A DNA stretch of 64,000 nt from Sphingomonas sp. Y38-1Y (GTDB lineage Bacteria > Pseudomonadota > Alphaproteobacteria > Sphingomonadales > Sphingomonadaceae). The translations under genes were made by a program, and so were the position numbers. Location: NCBI RefSeq assembly GCF_032391395.1, contig NZ_CP135916.1:1612001-1676000 (forward strand), read 5' to 3'. This document shows, piece by piece, positions 1-8,789 of this stretch (position 1 is its first letter; each line of letters opens with the position of its first letter). The notes below the pieces were generated by a model. It was not told where the DNA came from. It saw nothing but the letters and a program-made list of their open reading frames with translations, and ran no database searches.

Positions 1-536
1 ATTGGGGCGACGGCGAGCGGACCGAGGAGCTGGAACGCTTCCTGTTCCGTCCGGCGCAGGATGCCGGGCTGCCGCTCGACCTGTATGGCGTCCGCTATCC
101 CGACGAGGCGCGGGCGATGCTCCGGCGCTACGGCGTCGCGTTCCATGGCTGGGCGCCCAATGCCGCCGCGCCGGGGATCTTTGCGCGCCACCTCGCCACC
201 GTCCATGTGCCTCGGCGATATTACACGACGATCCTCCCCGGCATCCCGACGATCCGCGTGTTCGAGGCGCTGGCGTGCGGCATTCCGCTCGTCAGCGCAC
301 CCTGGGACGATGCCGAGGGGCTGTTCACCCCTGGCCGCGACTTCCTGTTCGCCGAGGATGGCGAGGCGATGGCGCGCCACCTGCGCGCGCTCGCCGCCGA
401 TCCGGCGATGCGCGCGGAACTCGCCGCCCACGGCCTTGCCACCATCCGAGCGCGCCACAGCTGCGACCACCGCGCCGACGAGCTGCTGGCGATCGCCGCC
501 ACGCTCGACACCCCCGATCTGGAGACCGTCGCTTGA
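1..536 (+). CDS. CgeB-like glycosyltransferase (5' end missing)
   Basis: Only the last 177 residues are inside the window; the frame is open at the edge and its first full codon is at base 3. The visible part is the C-terminal half of a GT-B glycosyltransferase of the CgeB/Glyco_trans_1_2 type. It has the family's TIRVFEALACGIPLVS stretch, then a short W-D-D segment and FLFAEDG, the usual nucleotide-sugar binding region. It is the first of three tandem paralogues: the next two genes carry VFEAAGAAACLITDAWEGI and LFEAAACGTPIVSDRWEGI at the same place. The stop overlaps the next start (TTGA), which indicates translational coupling. A role in adding a sugar to an exopolysaccharide repeat unit is inferred from context; donor and acceptor cannot be read from the sequence. 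Confidence 0.8.
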   Translation, partial: WGDGERTEELERFLFRPAQDAGLPLDLYGVRYPDEARAMLRRYGVAFHGWAPNAAAPGIFARHLATVHVPRRYYTTILPGIPTIRVFEALACGIPLVSAPWDDAEGLFTPGRDFLFAEDGEAMARHLRALAADPAMRAELAAHGLATIRARHSCDHRADELLAIAATLDTPDLETVA

Positions 537-1621
537 AAATCGCCTTCTACGGATCGAGCCTCGTCTCCTCCTATTGGAACGGTGCCGCGACCTATTATCG
601 CGGCATCCTCCACGCGCTCGCGCGGCGCGGCTACGACATCACTTTCTACGAGCCCGACGCGTTCGGGCGGCAGCAGCATCGCGACATCGACGCGCCCGAC
701 TGGTGCCGCTCGGTCGTCTATCCCGCGACCGACGAGGGGCTGCGCTCGGTCCTGGCCGAAGCGGGCGGCGCCAACATCGTCGTCAAGGCGAACGGCGTCG
801 GCGTGTTCGATCGCGAACTGCTGGAGGGCGTGGTCGAGCTCGGCCGGCCGGGGGCGCTGAAGCTGTTCTGGGACGTCGACGCCGCCGCGACGCTGGACGA
901 GATGCGCGGCGATGCCTCGCACCCGGTGCTCGCCGCTTTGCCCAAACTCGACATGGTGCTGACCTATGGCGGCGGGCCGCCGGTGGTGGACGCCTATGAG
1001 GGGTTCGGCGCGGCGACGTGCGTGCCCGTCTATAACGCGCTCGATCCCTCGACGCATCATCCGGTGCCGGCGGACGATCGCTTCGCCTGCGACCTCGCCT
1101 TTCTCGGCAACCGGCTGCCCGACCGCGAGGCGAGGGTGGAGGAATTCTTTCTCAAGCCCGCCGCGCTGCTGCCAGAGCGCCGCTTCCTGATCGGCGGCAA
1201 CGGGTGGGAGGACAAGGGGATGCCCGGCAACGTCCGTCACCGGGGGCATGTCTACACCGCCGAGCACAACGCCTTTAACGCCAGCCCCCTGGCCGTGCTC
1301 AACGTCGCGCGCGACTCGATGGCGAATGTCGGCTTCTCGCCCGCGACCCGCGTGTTCGAGGCGGCCGGCGCCGCCGCCTGCCTCATCACCGACGCGTGGG
1401 AGGGGATCGAACAATTCCTGGCGCCCGACACCGAAGTGCTCGTCGCCCGTGACGGTCAGGACGTCGCCGACCATGTCGCGGCGCTGACGCCCGAGCGCGC
1501 CAAGGCGATCGGCGAGGCGGCACTGGCCCGCGTGCTGGCCGAGCACACCTATGAGCTGCGCGGCGAGCAGGTCGATGCACTTCTCAAGACGGCGATGGCC
1601 GAGCGGCGGGTGGCGGCATGA
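533..1621 (+). CDS. CgeB-like glycosyltransferase
   Basis: A 362-residue cytosolic GT-B type protein. The start is taken as TTG at 533, overlapping the previous stop, because homology-like sequence begins at once with KIAFYGSSLVSSYWNG and matches the start of the next gene (KLVVLGLSLSSSWGNG). The frame stays open further upstream, but there it only shadows the previous gene. The C-terminal half has GFSPATRVFEAAGAAACLI and DAWEGIEQFL, typical of CgeB family members. Its 3' end overlaps the following ATG by four bases. It is clearly a paralogue of its two neighbours, so the three probably arose by duplication and may add successive sugars. The function is assigned at family level only. Confidence 0.82.
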   Translation: MKIAFYGSSLVSSYWNGAATYYRGILHALARRGYDITFYEPDAFGRQQHRDIDAPDWCRSVVYPATDEGLRSVLAEAGGANIVVKANGVGVFDRELLEGVVELGRPGALKLFWDVDAAATLDEMRGDASHPVLAALPKLDMVLTYGGGPPVVDAYEGFGAATCVPVYNALDPSTHHPVPADDRFACDLAFLGNRLPDREARVEEFFLKPAALLPERRFLIGGNGWEDKGMPGNVRHRGHVYTAEHNAFNASPLAVLNVARDSMANVGFSPATRVFEAAGAAACLITDAWEGIEQFLAPDTEVLVARDGQDVADHVAALTPERAKAIGEAALARVLAEHTYELRGEQVDALLKTAMAERRVAA

Positions 1622-2697
1622 AGCTCGTCGTCCTCGGTCTCAGCCTCTCCTCCTCCTGGGGGAATGGCCACGCGACCACCTATCGCGCGCTCCTCCGGGC
1701 GTTCGCGGCGCGCGGGCATGAGGTGCTGTTCCTTGAGCGCGACGTGCCGTGGTATGCCAGCCAGCGCGACCTGACCGATCCCGATTTCTGTCGGCTCGAT
1801 TATTACGCCGACCTCGACGAGCTCGCGCGCTGGCGGAGCGAGATCGCCGCGGCGGATGCGGTCATCATCGGCTCCTACGTGCCCGACGGCGTCGCGGTGG
1901 CGCGGCTGGTGCGCGGCTGGCGTGAGGGGACACTCGCCTTCTACGACATCGACACGCCGGTGACGCTCGCCAAGCTCGAGCGCGGGGACGAGGAGTATTT
2001 GTCGGCGGCGGTGATCCCGCTTTACGACCTCTATCTCTCATTCACCGGCGGGCCGACGCTCGACCGGCTGGAGCGGCAGTTCGGCTCGCCGATGGCACGG
2101 GCGCTCTACTGCTCGGTCGATGCCGACGCCTATGCCCCGGTCAGCGTGCCAAAGCACTGGGACCTGTCTTATCTCGGCACCTACAGCCCCGATCGGCAGC
2201 CGACGCTGGAGCGGCTGCTGATCGAGCCGGCACGTGCGCGGCCCGATCTGCGATTCGTCGTCGCGGGGCCGCAATATCCTGAGGACATCGACTGGCCCGC
2301 CAATGTCGAGCGGATCGAGCATTGCCCGCCTGCCGACCACGCGGGCTTCTATTCTGCCTCGCGCCTGACGCTCAACGTGACGCGCGCCGACATGATCGAA
2401 GCGGGCTGGTCTCCTTCGGTCCGGCTGTTCGAGGCGGCGGCGTGCGGGACGCCGATCGTGTCGGATCGCTGGGAAGGGATCGACGACCTGTTCGCACCGG
2501 ACCGCGAGATCGTGCTCGCCGATGACGCCGTCGACGTGCTCGCCGCGCTCGATCGCGACCTGGTGTCGGTGGGCGAGGCGGCCCGGCGGATCGTGCTGTC
2601 CGTCCACACCGCCGCGCACCGCGCCGCCGAACTCGAGCGGCACCTGGGCGACGCGGCGAAGGCCAAGAACAAGCCAGAACAAGAGGAGAGGGTATGA
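1618..2697 (+). CDS. CgeB-like glycosyltransferase
   Basis: The third tandem CgeB-type protein, 359 residues, starting at ATG 1618 in an ATGA overlap with the preceding stop. The N-terminal Rossmann-like half begins KLVVLGLSLSSSWGNG. The C-terminal half contains SPSVRLFEAAACGTPIVSD and the acidic WEGIDDLFAPD loop expected for nucleotide-sugar binding. No membrane segment is visible, so it should act at the inner face of the membrane on a lipid-linked intermediate. It ends just after a GAGGAGAGGG ribosome binding site that serves the next gene, and stop and start overlap there too. The UXS-like gene behind it makes a pentose transfer possible, but that is inference. Confidence 0.82.
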   Translation: MKLVVLGLSLSSSWGNGHATTYRALLRAFAARGHEVLFLERDVPWYASQRDLTDPDFCRLDYYADLDELARWRSEIAAADAVIIGSYVPDGVAVARLVRGWREGTLAFYDIDTPVTLAKLERGDEEYLSAAVIPLYDLYLSFTGGPTLDRLERQFGSPMARALYCSVDADAYAPVSVPKHWDLSYLGTYSPDRQPTLERLLIEPARARPDLRFVVAGPQYPEDIDWPANVERIEHCPPADHAGFYSASRLTLNVTRADMIEAGWSPSVRLFEAAACGTPIVSDRWEGIDDLFAPDREIVLADDAVDVLAALDRDLVSVGEAARRIVLSVHTAAHRAAELERHLGDAAKAKNKPEQEERV

Positions 2698-3695
2698 TGG
2701 GTCACGAAACCGGAGTGGCGGTCGTCGCCGGCGGCGCCGGCTTTATCGGATCGCATCTGTGCCAGGCATTGGTCGCGGCCGGACAGGAGGTGATCTGCAT
2801 CGACAATCTCCAGACCGCGCGCCCCTCGAACCTTCAGGCGCTGGAGGGGCTGCCTGGTTTCACCTTCGTCGAGGCGGATATCGTCGCCCCTTTGCCCGAA
2901 ACGGTGCTACGCGCCGCCGAGCGGGTCACGCGCATCTACAATCTCGCCTGTGCCGCCTCACCGCCGCAGTACCAGGCCGATCCCGAGCACACGATGCTCA
3001 CCAACGTCGTCGGCACGCATCACCTGCTCCGGCTGGCCGAGCGGGCGGGGGCACGGTTCCTGCTCACCTCGACCAGCGAAGTGTACGGCGATCCCGAAGT
3101 CCATCCCCAGCCCGAGAACTATCGCGGCTGGGTGAGCTGCACGGGCCCGCGCGCCTGCTATGACGAGGGCAAGCGCGCGGCGGAGGCGATGACCTTCGAC
3201 TATGCGCGGATGGGCCGGGCGGAAGTGCGCGTCGCGCGCATCTTCAACACCTATGGCCCAAACATGAGCCCCGACGACGGGCGCGTGGTGTCGAACCTCA
3301 TCTGCCAGGCGCTGGCCGACCGCGAGATCACCGTGTTCGGCGACGGCAGCCAGACGCGCAGCTTCTGCTATGTCGAGGACATGGTCCGCGGGCTAATCGC
3401 GCTGATGGAAAGCGACATCGACGGGCTGGAGCCGGTCAATCTCGGCAATCCCATCGAGCTGACCGTTGGCGATCTTTGCGAACGCGTGCTGGCGCTGACA
3501 GGAGCCGATCGCGCGCGCGTGGTGTTCCGGCCGCTTCCGACCGACGACCCGCGCCGCCGCCGGCCCAATATCGACCGCGCGCGCGACCTGCTCGGCTGGG
3601 TGCCGGAGATCGGGCTTGAGGAAGGGCTGGCGGCGACCTGCGCTTGGTTCGGGCGCGAACTGGCGTCGCCGGTGGTCACGCAGCAGGCGGCGTAA
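2694..3695 (+). CDS. NAD-dependent epimerase/dehydratase, UDP-glucuronate decarboxylase (UXS) type
   Basis: An extended short-chain dehydrogenase of 333 residues. The NAD-binding GGAGFIGSH motif is at about residues 13-21, the active-site TSTSEVYGDP follows, and the catalytic Tyr156-Lys160 pair lies in CYDEGKRAAE. The stretch around CAASPPQYQADP and the GPRACYDEGKRAAE segment are the features that set UDP-xylose synthases apart from plain 4-epimerases. The expected reaction is UDP-glucuronate to UDP-xylose plus CO2, giving a pentose donor for the neighbouring transferases. Two start codons are possible, ATG 2694 (overlapping the previous stop) and ATG 2697, both behind GAGGAGAGGG. It faces the next gene tail to tail with a 9-base gap. 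A related SDR activity such as a 4,6-dehydratase cannot be excluded. Confidence 0.8.
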   Translation: MMGHETGVAVVAGGAGFIGSHLCQALVAAGQEVICIDNLQTARPSNLQALEGLPGFTFVEADIVAPLPETVLRAAERVTRIYNLACAASPPQYQADPEHTMLTNVVGTHHLLRLAERAGARFLLTSTSEVYGDPEVHPQPENYRGWVSCTGPRACYDEGKRAAEAMTFDYARMGRAEVRVARIFNTYGPNMSPDDGRVVSNLICQALADREITVFGDGSQTRSFCYVEDMVRGLIALMESDIDGLEPVNLGNPIELTVGDLCERVLALTGADRARVVFRPLPTDDPRRRRPNIDRARDLLGWVPEIGLEEGLAATCAWFGRELASPVVTQQAA

Positions 3696-3704
3696 GCGAG
3701 CGCC

Positions 3705-5108
3705 TCAGAACGCGTTCCGGTGGACCAGCACGCGGACGGTCTGGATGATGATGACGATGTCGCGCCAGATCGACCAGTCGTGCAGATATTCGAGATCGGC
3801 GTGCAGCCGATTGGTGAGGTCCGACGTCCGCTCGGTCGCCCCGCGAAAGCCGCGGATCTGCGCCAGGCCGGTCAGCCCCGGCTTGGCGGCGTGGCGATGC
3901 CAGTAACGCCGGTCGACTTCCCAGAACAGCTTGTTCTCCGCCCGTGATCCCAGCGCGTGCGGACGCGGTCCGACGATGCTCATGTCGCCGAGCAGGACGT
4001 TGAAGAGCTGCGGCAGCTCGTCGATGCTGGTGCTGCGGATGAATCGGCCGATCGGCGTGATCCGGTCGTCGCCGCGACTTGCCGACCGCACGCCGGCGCC
4101 GTCGCTGCCCTCGACGCGCATGCTGCGGAACTTGTACATCTGGAACAGGCGATTGCCCTGACCGATGCGGGTCTGGACGAACAGCACCGGCCCCTTGCTC
4201 GTCGCCTTGACGAGCAGCGCGACGATGGCGAGCAACGGCAACAGCCCGATCAGCGCCGGGAGCGACAGGCCGATGTCGAGCATCCGCTTGACCAGCGCGT
4301 CCGACTTGCTGAGCGGGCCATCGGCGACGACCAAGGTCGGCGTGCCCTGGTGATGGTCGAGCGCGAGCGGGGCAACCCCGCTCAGCTCGGGTGCGATCAG
4401 CTCGCTCCGGATATTGGCGCCCTTCAGCATCTCGACCCATCGTCCGCGGCGATCCGGCGGACAGGCGACGATGACACGATCGGCACTCTTCAACAGCATC
4501 GCGAGACGGTCGAACATCGTCGGGCAGTCCTGCTGCTCCGGATCGATCTCCGACCCGGCATGGATCACCGTCGAAAAGCCCCGCGGGTCGAACATATAGT
4601 CGCCGTCGACGATGATCGCGACGCAATAGGGATTGCCCGCAACGCTCAGATGCGCCCGGCGCAGGAAGACGTGGCGCAATACCGAAATGGAAAGGAGACT
4701 CAGCACCGAACCGCCGGCGAACACGACTCGGGAAATATCCTCGCTCGTCTTGAGGTAGAAGGCGAACAGCACGACCGTGCCGATCGACAGCAGCAGCGCC
4801 TGGATCGCGCGGACCATGCCGACGCTGGGCCGTACGATGACCTCGCTGGAATAGGCACGGGCCGTGAGGGCGAAGGCGCCATAGATCACCATCACCACGG
4901 TGGCGAACAGCAGCCACTGTCCACTGTCGGTGATCCGCGGGTAAAGCTGTGAGGTCGCAAGGAAACTGAAGAAGATGCAGATGAGGTCGATCGCAACGAG
5001 CGAGGCGTAGACGCGGGCACGCCATGCAGCGCGGTTGCTGAGGATCGACGCCGTGTCCGCACGCCCGGCGCGTTGAGTCGCCCGTAGAGAGTGCGCCTCG
5101 ACGTTCAT
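3705..5108 (-). CDS. polyprenyl-phosphate sugar-1-phosphate transferase (WcaJ/GelB type), priming enzyme
   Basis: 467 residues, the initiating enzyme that moves a sugar 1-phosphate (often glucose) onto undecaprenyl phosphate. The N-terminal part has several transmembrane helices (about residues 35-150), followed by a CoA-binding-like domain. The C-terminal third is a typical Bac_transf domain with [33 protein letters not shown] and GPRP. The start chosen is ATG at 5108, preceded by an AGGGGG site; a longer open frame reaches 5228 but has no such site. It is transcribed away from the 5377 gene across a 268-base spacer. It is the only priming transferase in the window although there are two flippases and several polymerases. 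It resembles the sphingan enzymes SpsB/GelB in layout; substrate specificity is not visible. Confidence 0.9.
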   Translation of the reverse strand: MNVEAHSLRATQRAGRADTASILSNRAAWRARVYASLVAIDLICIFFSFLATSQLYPRITDSGQWLLFATVVMVIYGAFALTARAYSSEVIVRPSVGMVRAIQALLLSIGTVVLFAFYLKTSEDISRVVFAGGSVLSLLSISVLRHVFLRRAHLSVAGNPYCVAIIVDGDYMFDPRGFSTVIHAGSEIDPEQQDCPTMFDRLAMLLKSADRVIVACPPDRRGRWVEMLKGANIRSELIAPELSGVAPLALDHHQGTPTLVVADGPLSKSDALVKRMLDIGLSLPALIGLLPLLAIVALLVKATSKGPVLFVQTRIGQGNRLFQMYKFRSMRVEGSDGAGVRSASRGDDRITPIGRFIRSTSIDELPQLFNVLLGDMSIVGPRPHALGSRAENKLFWEVDRRYWHRHAAKPGLTGLAQIRGFRGATERTSDLTNRLHADLEYLHDWSIWRDIVIIIQTVRVLVHRNAF

Positions 5109-5376
5109 CAAATCCCCCTGACGCCCGCAGCCCCCACGGCACGCGCTGACAATCTGCAAATTGTTCGGCGTTCTGTTGCTCCGGGCTATAGACCCAAAGT
5201 GGTGCAACGCACAGTGCAAAGGTCGCACTAACTGTCCAAAAATGCGAAACGGCGCCTCCCGGTTCTATTTTCGAGTTGGTTGGTGCGGCGCAACAACATG
5301 GATGGTGGCAGCTTGCACGAGCGACCCGACACGTCCAGAGTCGGGCGATAGCGCGCATAAACGAGTTCGGTCAGCG
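5109..5376. promoter_or_regulatory. divergent promoter region
   Basis: A 268-base spacer between the priming transferase (leftward) and the Wzy-like gene (rightward). It is visibly less GC-rich than its surroundings and holds no convincing gene, although the rightward frame remains open through it. A TATAGA hexamer at 5187-5192 lies 20 bases after TTGTTC, too wide a spacing for a confident sigma-70 promoter. It presumably contains promoters for both directions; exact sites are not resolved. Confidence 0.4.
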
Positions 5377-6756
5377 ATGGATCTTCAACGTCAACAGGGC
5401 TGGCTGGAGCAGCTTGGCCTCAATCAGCCCGGCGCCGGCCGGCGATCGGCATTTCGCGACACGCGCGCTGGGCTGCGGACGACCGCGCTGGCAGCGCTGA
5501 TGATCCTGGTGATGCTGGGGCCGATCATGACCTTCGGCGGGTTCAGCCTGTCGGACGAAGGTGCGGTGGAGCGACAGTCCGGCTATCTGATGGTGCTTGG
5601 CCTCAGCATCTATGCCGCGCTGCCGAACGCGACGCGCGCAAGCTGGCTGTTCATGCCGATCGCCCTGCTGGCGGCGTTCGGTTGGTGCGCGATCAGCCTG
5701 TTCTGGGCAATCGACCCCGATACGGCGGTGCGCCGCCTGGTGCTGACGATGACGGTCGCGACCAGCGCCTTCGTCCTGGTGCGGCACAGCCGCTGCTCCA
5801 GCGTTCTCGACGTGCTGCGCTGGTCACTTTTTTGCGGCATCGCCGTCAGCTACCTCTTCGTGGCGATCGACCCGACCATCGGTCTCCACGAAGTGCGTTT
5901 CGACACGATGGGAAGCGGCCTGCCGGGCCAGTGGCGCGGCATCTTCGGCCACAAGAACTTTGCCGGCGCCGCGGCGGCATTGTGCATTATCCTGTTCCTG
6001 TTCGATGCGGCCAAGTACAAGCTGGCGATGCGGATCGGCGTGATCGTCGTCTGCGCCTACTTCGCGATCCGGTCCGAATCGAAGACGGCGATGGGCATGC
6101 TCGCGCTCGCGGTGCTCGGCGGGATCGTCTTCCAGCAGTTCAACAGCCGCCTGCGCGCGTTCCTGATCCCGGCGATCATCATCGTTGGCTCCACGATCTC
6201 GATCATCGGCGCGATGTATGCGCCAACGATCCAGCAGAACGTGCTCGATCCGAAGGCATTCACCGGGCGCGGACTGATCTGGTCGACGCTGCTCAACTAT
6301 TGGAGCGATCACCCGATGGGCGCGGGGTTCGGCTCGTTCTGGAACATCGGTGGGTACAGCCCGATTTATCAGTACGGAAAGGGCTTCGTGACGACGATCA
6401 CCGTTGGTCACTCTGGCTATCTCGATCAGCTGGTCGCGGTGGGGCTGATCGGGATGCTGCTGATGGTGGTGGCGACTATGGTCTGGCCGCTGATCGTGTT
6501 GCTGCGCAATCCCGACATGTCGCGTGGGCGGGCGGCGCTGTTCACCGCGCTGCTCGTCTTCTGCATTGGCCACAACGTTACCGAGACGAGCCTGTTCGAG
6601 CGTGACGCGATCGTCAGTACGATGCTGTTCCTGACCGTCGCGCTGATCGCCTATCACACGGGAACGCCGCGCCGCATCCAGCGGAGCGAGGGCAAGGACC
6701 GACGCAGCGCGGGTGACGACCTGCTGTCCCAGATGCGAAGCCGCGCTAGGGGTTGA
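5377..6756 (+). CDS. O-antigen ligase/Wzy-type polymerase, first copy
   Basis: A 459-residue polytopic membrane protein with roughly 10-12 hydrophobic segments. Its Wzy_C-type signature includes GQWRGIFGHKNFAGAAAA near the middle, then FTGRGLIWSTLL and HPMGAGFGSFW in the large periplasmic loop. These glycine/His/Arg-rich loops are typical of the O-antigen ligase superfamily that polymerises or ligates undecaprenyl-linked repeats in the periplasm. ATG 5377 is taken as start because the hydrophilic N-tail begins there; the frame is open back to 5161 but without coding character. It is closely similar in plan to the gene at 14605, which has GLMPHKN and LTGRGSIWPLL. Its last 11 bases overlap the end of the convergent acyltransferase gene. 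Polymerase and ligase cannot be told apart from sequence. Confidence 0.82.
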   Translation: MDLQRQQGWLEQLGLNQPGAGRRSAFRDTRAGLRTTALAALMILVMLGPIMTFGGFSLSDEGAVERQSGYLMVLGLSIYAALPNATRASWLFMPIALLAAFGWCAISLFWAIDPDTAVRRLVLTMTVATSAFVLVRHSRCSSVLDVLRWSLFCGIAVSYLFVAIDPTIGLHEVRFDTMGSGLPGQWRGIFGHKNFAGAAAALCIILFLFDAAKYKLAMRIGVIVVCAYFAIRSESKTAMGMLALAVLGGIVFQQFNSRLRAFLIPAIIIVGSTISIIGAMYAPTIQQNVLDPKAFTGRGLIWSTLLNYWSDHPMGAGFGSFWNIGGYSPIYQYGKGFVTTITVGHSGYLDQLVAVGLIGMLLMVVATMVWPLIVLLRNPDMSRGRAALFTALLVFCIGHNVTETSLFERDAIVSTMLFLTVALIAYHTGTPRRIQRSEGKDRRSAGDDLLSQMRSRARG

Positions 6757-8656
6757 GCCGGCCCTTTTCGACCAGCGCGCGGGCGATCTCGCGTGCGCCG
6801 GCGGGCGTCAGGTGCGAATGGTCGAAGTGGAAGGGCGAGCCGTCGGTCGTCAGCACCCGGCAGCGGCCGCCCGGACATTCGGCCGCGACCGCCGAGACGT
6901 AGGTGGCACCGGCCGCGGCGATCGGCGCCGCCATCTCGCGATCGAGCGCGATCCGCTTCGCCAGCCGATACCGTTCGGGTAGGCTCGGGTCGCTCGCCTC
7001 GCCGGCGCGGACGATCAGCAGCGGCAGGTCGGCGTCATATTCCACCGACGGTCCCAGCACGATGACCCTCGCGCCGCGCCCGCGCAGATAGCGGATCGTC
7101 TCGATCAGTGCCGGCATCTCGAAATCCAGCCAGCGGCCCGAAAGCACCACGGCCTGCGTCCGGGCGAAGTCGAGCCGCATTCCCGCCTCGATCGCGCGGC
7201 GGCAGCCGAGTACGCCCTTTCCGTGGAGGAGCGGGCGGCAACCGGCGGCGGTGACCTGGACAAGGTGGGTGGGGGCGATCGCCTCGCGCAGCGCAGCCGA
7301 CAGGTGCGCACCGTGGCTGTCGCCGAGCAGGACGATGTTCGGCCGGTCGCTCGCCAACCGCAGACAGTTCAGGTCGTATGGCTTGCCCGTCGGTAGCGAA
7401 AAGCAGCGGTCGGTGTCGAACTGCGCGCGCCCGGCGGCGCTCGTATCAAAGCCGAGGTAAGAGGCGGCGCGCGCGAGTTGAGGGGGTAGGGGACGGATGG
7501 TGTCGGCGTAGGTCGCCAGCGCCAGTCCCGCTGCTACGGCGAACGCGATCCCGGCGGCCGCAAGCTTGTGCGGGCCCCAGCCATAGCCGCTGCGGAAGCG
7601 GCGGATCGCGGGTCGTTCGACCAGGCGATAGGAAAGCATCGCCGCGCCAAAGGACAGCGCGATCAGTGCCGCCGCATCGACCAGCCGCAGCGTCGAACCC
7701 GCATAATGCTGGTAGAACGCGATGATCGGGCGGTGCCAGAGATAGAGCGAATAGGAGATGAGGCCGATTGCCCGCATTGGCGCGAGCGACAGCAGCCGCG
7801 CGCTCGGCCCCGTCTCGCCATAGGCCAGCAGGACTGCCGTCGCGACCGCGGGCGGGATCGCCCAGGGCACCGGGAACGACCAGCCGCCGCTGATGACGAC
7901 GCAGCTCGCGCCAAGCACTGCCAGCGCCGTGAGGCTCACCCAACCGCGCAGTCGCGCCGACGCGATCGCAGGAAAGGCGCCGAGCGCCACCAGCGCCCCC
8001 AGCGACAACTCCCACACGCGTGCTGGCAGGAGGAAGAACCCGGCCGATGGATCACGCGCTGCGAGCCACGCGCCGACGCCGAGCGAGACCACGGCCAGCC
8101 CGCCGAACACCATCGCCAGCCGCCGCCGTGACAGGCCGCGCAGCGCCATTAGCAAAAAGGGGTGGAGCAGATAGAATTGCTCCTCGACCGCGAGCGACCA
8201 GGTGTGGACCAGCGGCTTGGCATCCGAGCTTTGCGCGAAATAGTCCGCGGTGAGGTAGAAGTAGATATTGGAGCCGAACACGCTGGTCGCCGCGGCGCTG
8301 CGGCCCAGGTCACGGATCTGATTGGGAAGCAGGATCAGCGCGCCGGCGACCAGCGCCACCGCCATCATCGCGCCGAGTGCGGGCAGGATGCGAACGATCC
8401 GGTGGCGATAGAAGCGGGCGAGGTTGAAGCTGCCGTTGGCCAGGTCGCGCAGGATGATCCCGGTGATGAGATAGCCGGAGATGACGAAGAAGATGTCGAC
8501 GCCGATGAACCCGCCGCGCAGCTTCGTCAGCCCGCAATGCAGCAGCAGGATCGGTACGATCGCGACCGCACGCAGCCCGTCGATGTCGCGGCGGTGCCGA
8601 TGCGCGGCCGTGCCGGCACCCCCGCCCGTGTCGCCTCCACCGCTCGTCGCCAGCAC
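6746..8656 (-). CDS. membrane O-acyltransferase (Acyl_transf_3) fused to SGNH domain, OafA type
   Basis: 636 residues in two parts. Residues about 24-370 form the acyltransferase-3 membrane domain, with Arg29 in DIDGLRAVAI, candidate catalytic His40 in LLLHCG, and the HTWSLAVEEQFYLLHP motif. Residues about 400-636 form a periplasmic SGNH domain with Ser447 in LLGDSHGAH and a C-terminal DHSHLTPAGA motif carrying the Asp/His pair. Such proteins move acetyl or other acyl groups across the membrane onto polysaccharide. The start is GTG 8656, preceded by AAGGGGG. The gene opposes its neighbours: its end overlaps the Wzy-like gene by 11 bases, and a hairpin-bearing spacer separates it from the divergent GT at 8790. 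It probably decorates the polymer made by this locus. Confidence 0.9.
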   Translation of the reverse strand: MLATSGGGDTGGGAGTAAHRHRRDIDGLRAVAIVPILLLHCGLTKLRGGFIGVDIFFVISGYLITGIILRDLANGSFNLARFYRHRIVRILPALGAMMAVALVAGALILLPNQIRDLGRSAAATSVFGSNIYFYLTADYFAQSSDAKPLVHTWSLAVEEQFYLLHPFLLMALRGLSRRRLAMVFGGLAVVSLGVGAWLAARDPSAGFFLLPARVWELSLGALVALGAFPAIASARLRGWVSLTALAVLGASCVVISGGWSFPVPWAIPPAVATAVLLAYGETGPSARLLSLAPMRAIGLISYSLYLWHRPIIAFYQHYAGSTLRLVDAAALIALSFGAAMLSYRLVERPAIRRFRSGYGWGPHKLAAAGIAFAVAAGLALATYADTIRPLPPQLARAASYLGFDTSAAGRAQFDTDRCFSLPTGKPYDLNCLRLASDRPNIVLLGDSHGAHLSAALREAIAPTHLVQVTAAGCRPLLHGKGVLGCRRAIEAGMRLDFARTQAVVLSGRWLDFEMPALIETIRYLRGRGARVIVLGPSVEYDADLPLLIVRAGEASDPSLPERYRLAKRIALDREMAAPIAAAGATYVSAVAAECPGGRCRVLTTDGSPFHFDHSHLTPAGAREIARALVEKGRLNP

Positions 8657-8685
8657 AATGCCCCCTTGGCGCCGGGCTTACAGGC

Positions 8686-8725
8686 GCGTCGAGGACGGCG
8701 CCAGTCCCGGTGCCGCCCTCGACGC
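8686..8725. promoter_or_regulatory. long inverted repeat in divergent spacer
   Basis: Two 17-base arms (8686-8702 and 8709-8725) pair around a six-base loop with 15 Watson-Crick pairs, one wobble and one mismatch. No T-run follows on either strand, so it is not an ordinary terminator. It sits between the divergent acyltransferase (start 8656) and GT4 (start 8790) genes, where an operator or a 5'-UTR structure would lie. Confidence 0.5.
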
Positions 8726-8789
8726 TCGCGGGTTCAGATGATAAGGGAGCGCCTGTGCTGCACTGCGGCACGGGGGCAAGGGGGCGAGC

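Noticed and set aside
3957-4952. Rightward open frame opposite the priming transferase
   Set aside because: Arg/Asp/Gln-rich low-complexity translation, while the opposite strand has the complete Bac_transf motifs.
5161-5376. N-terminal extension of the first Wzy-like protein back to ATG 5161
   Set aside because: The 72 extra residues are Cys/Trp-rich without coding character and would fill the whole promoter region; ATG 5377 matches the paralogue plan better.
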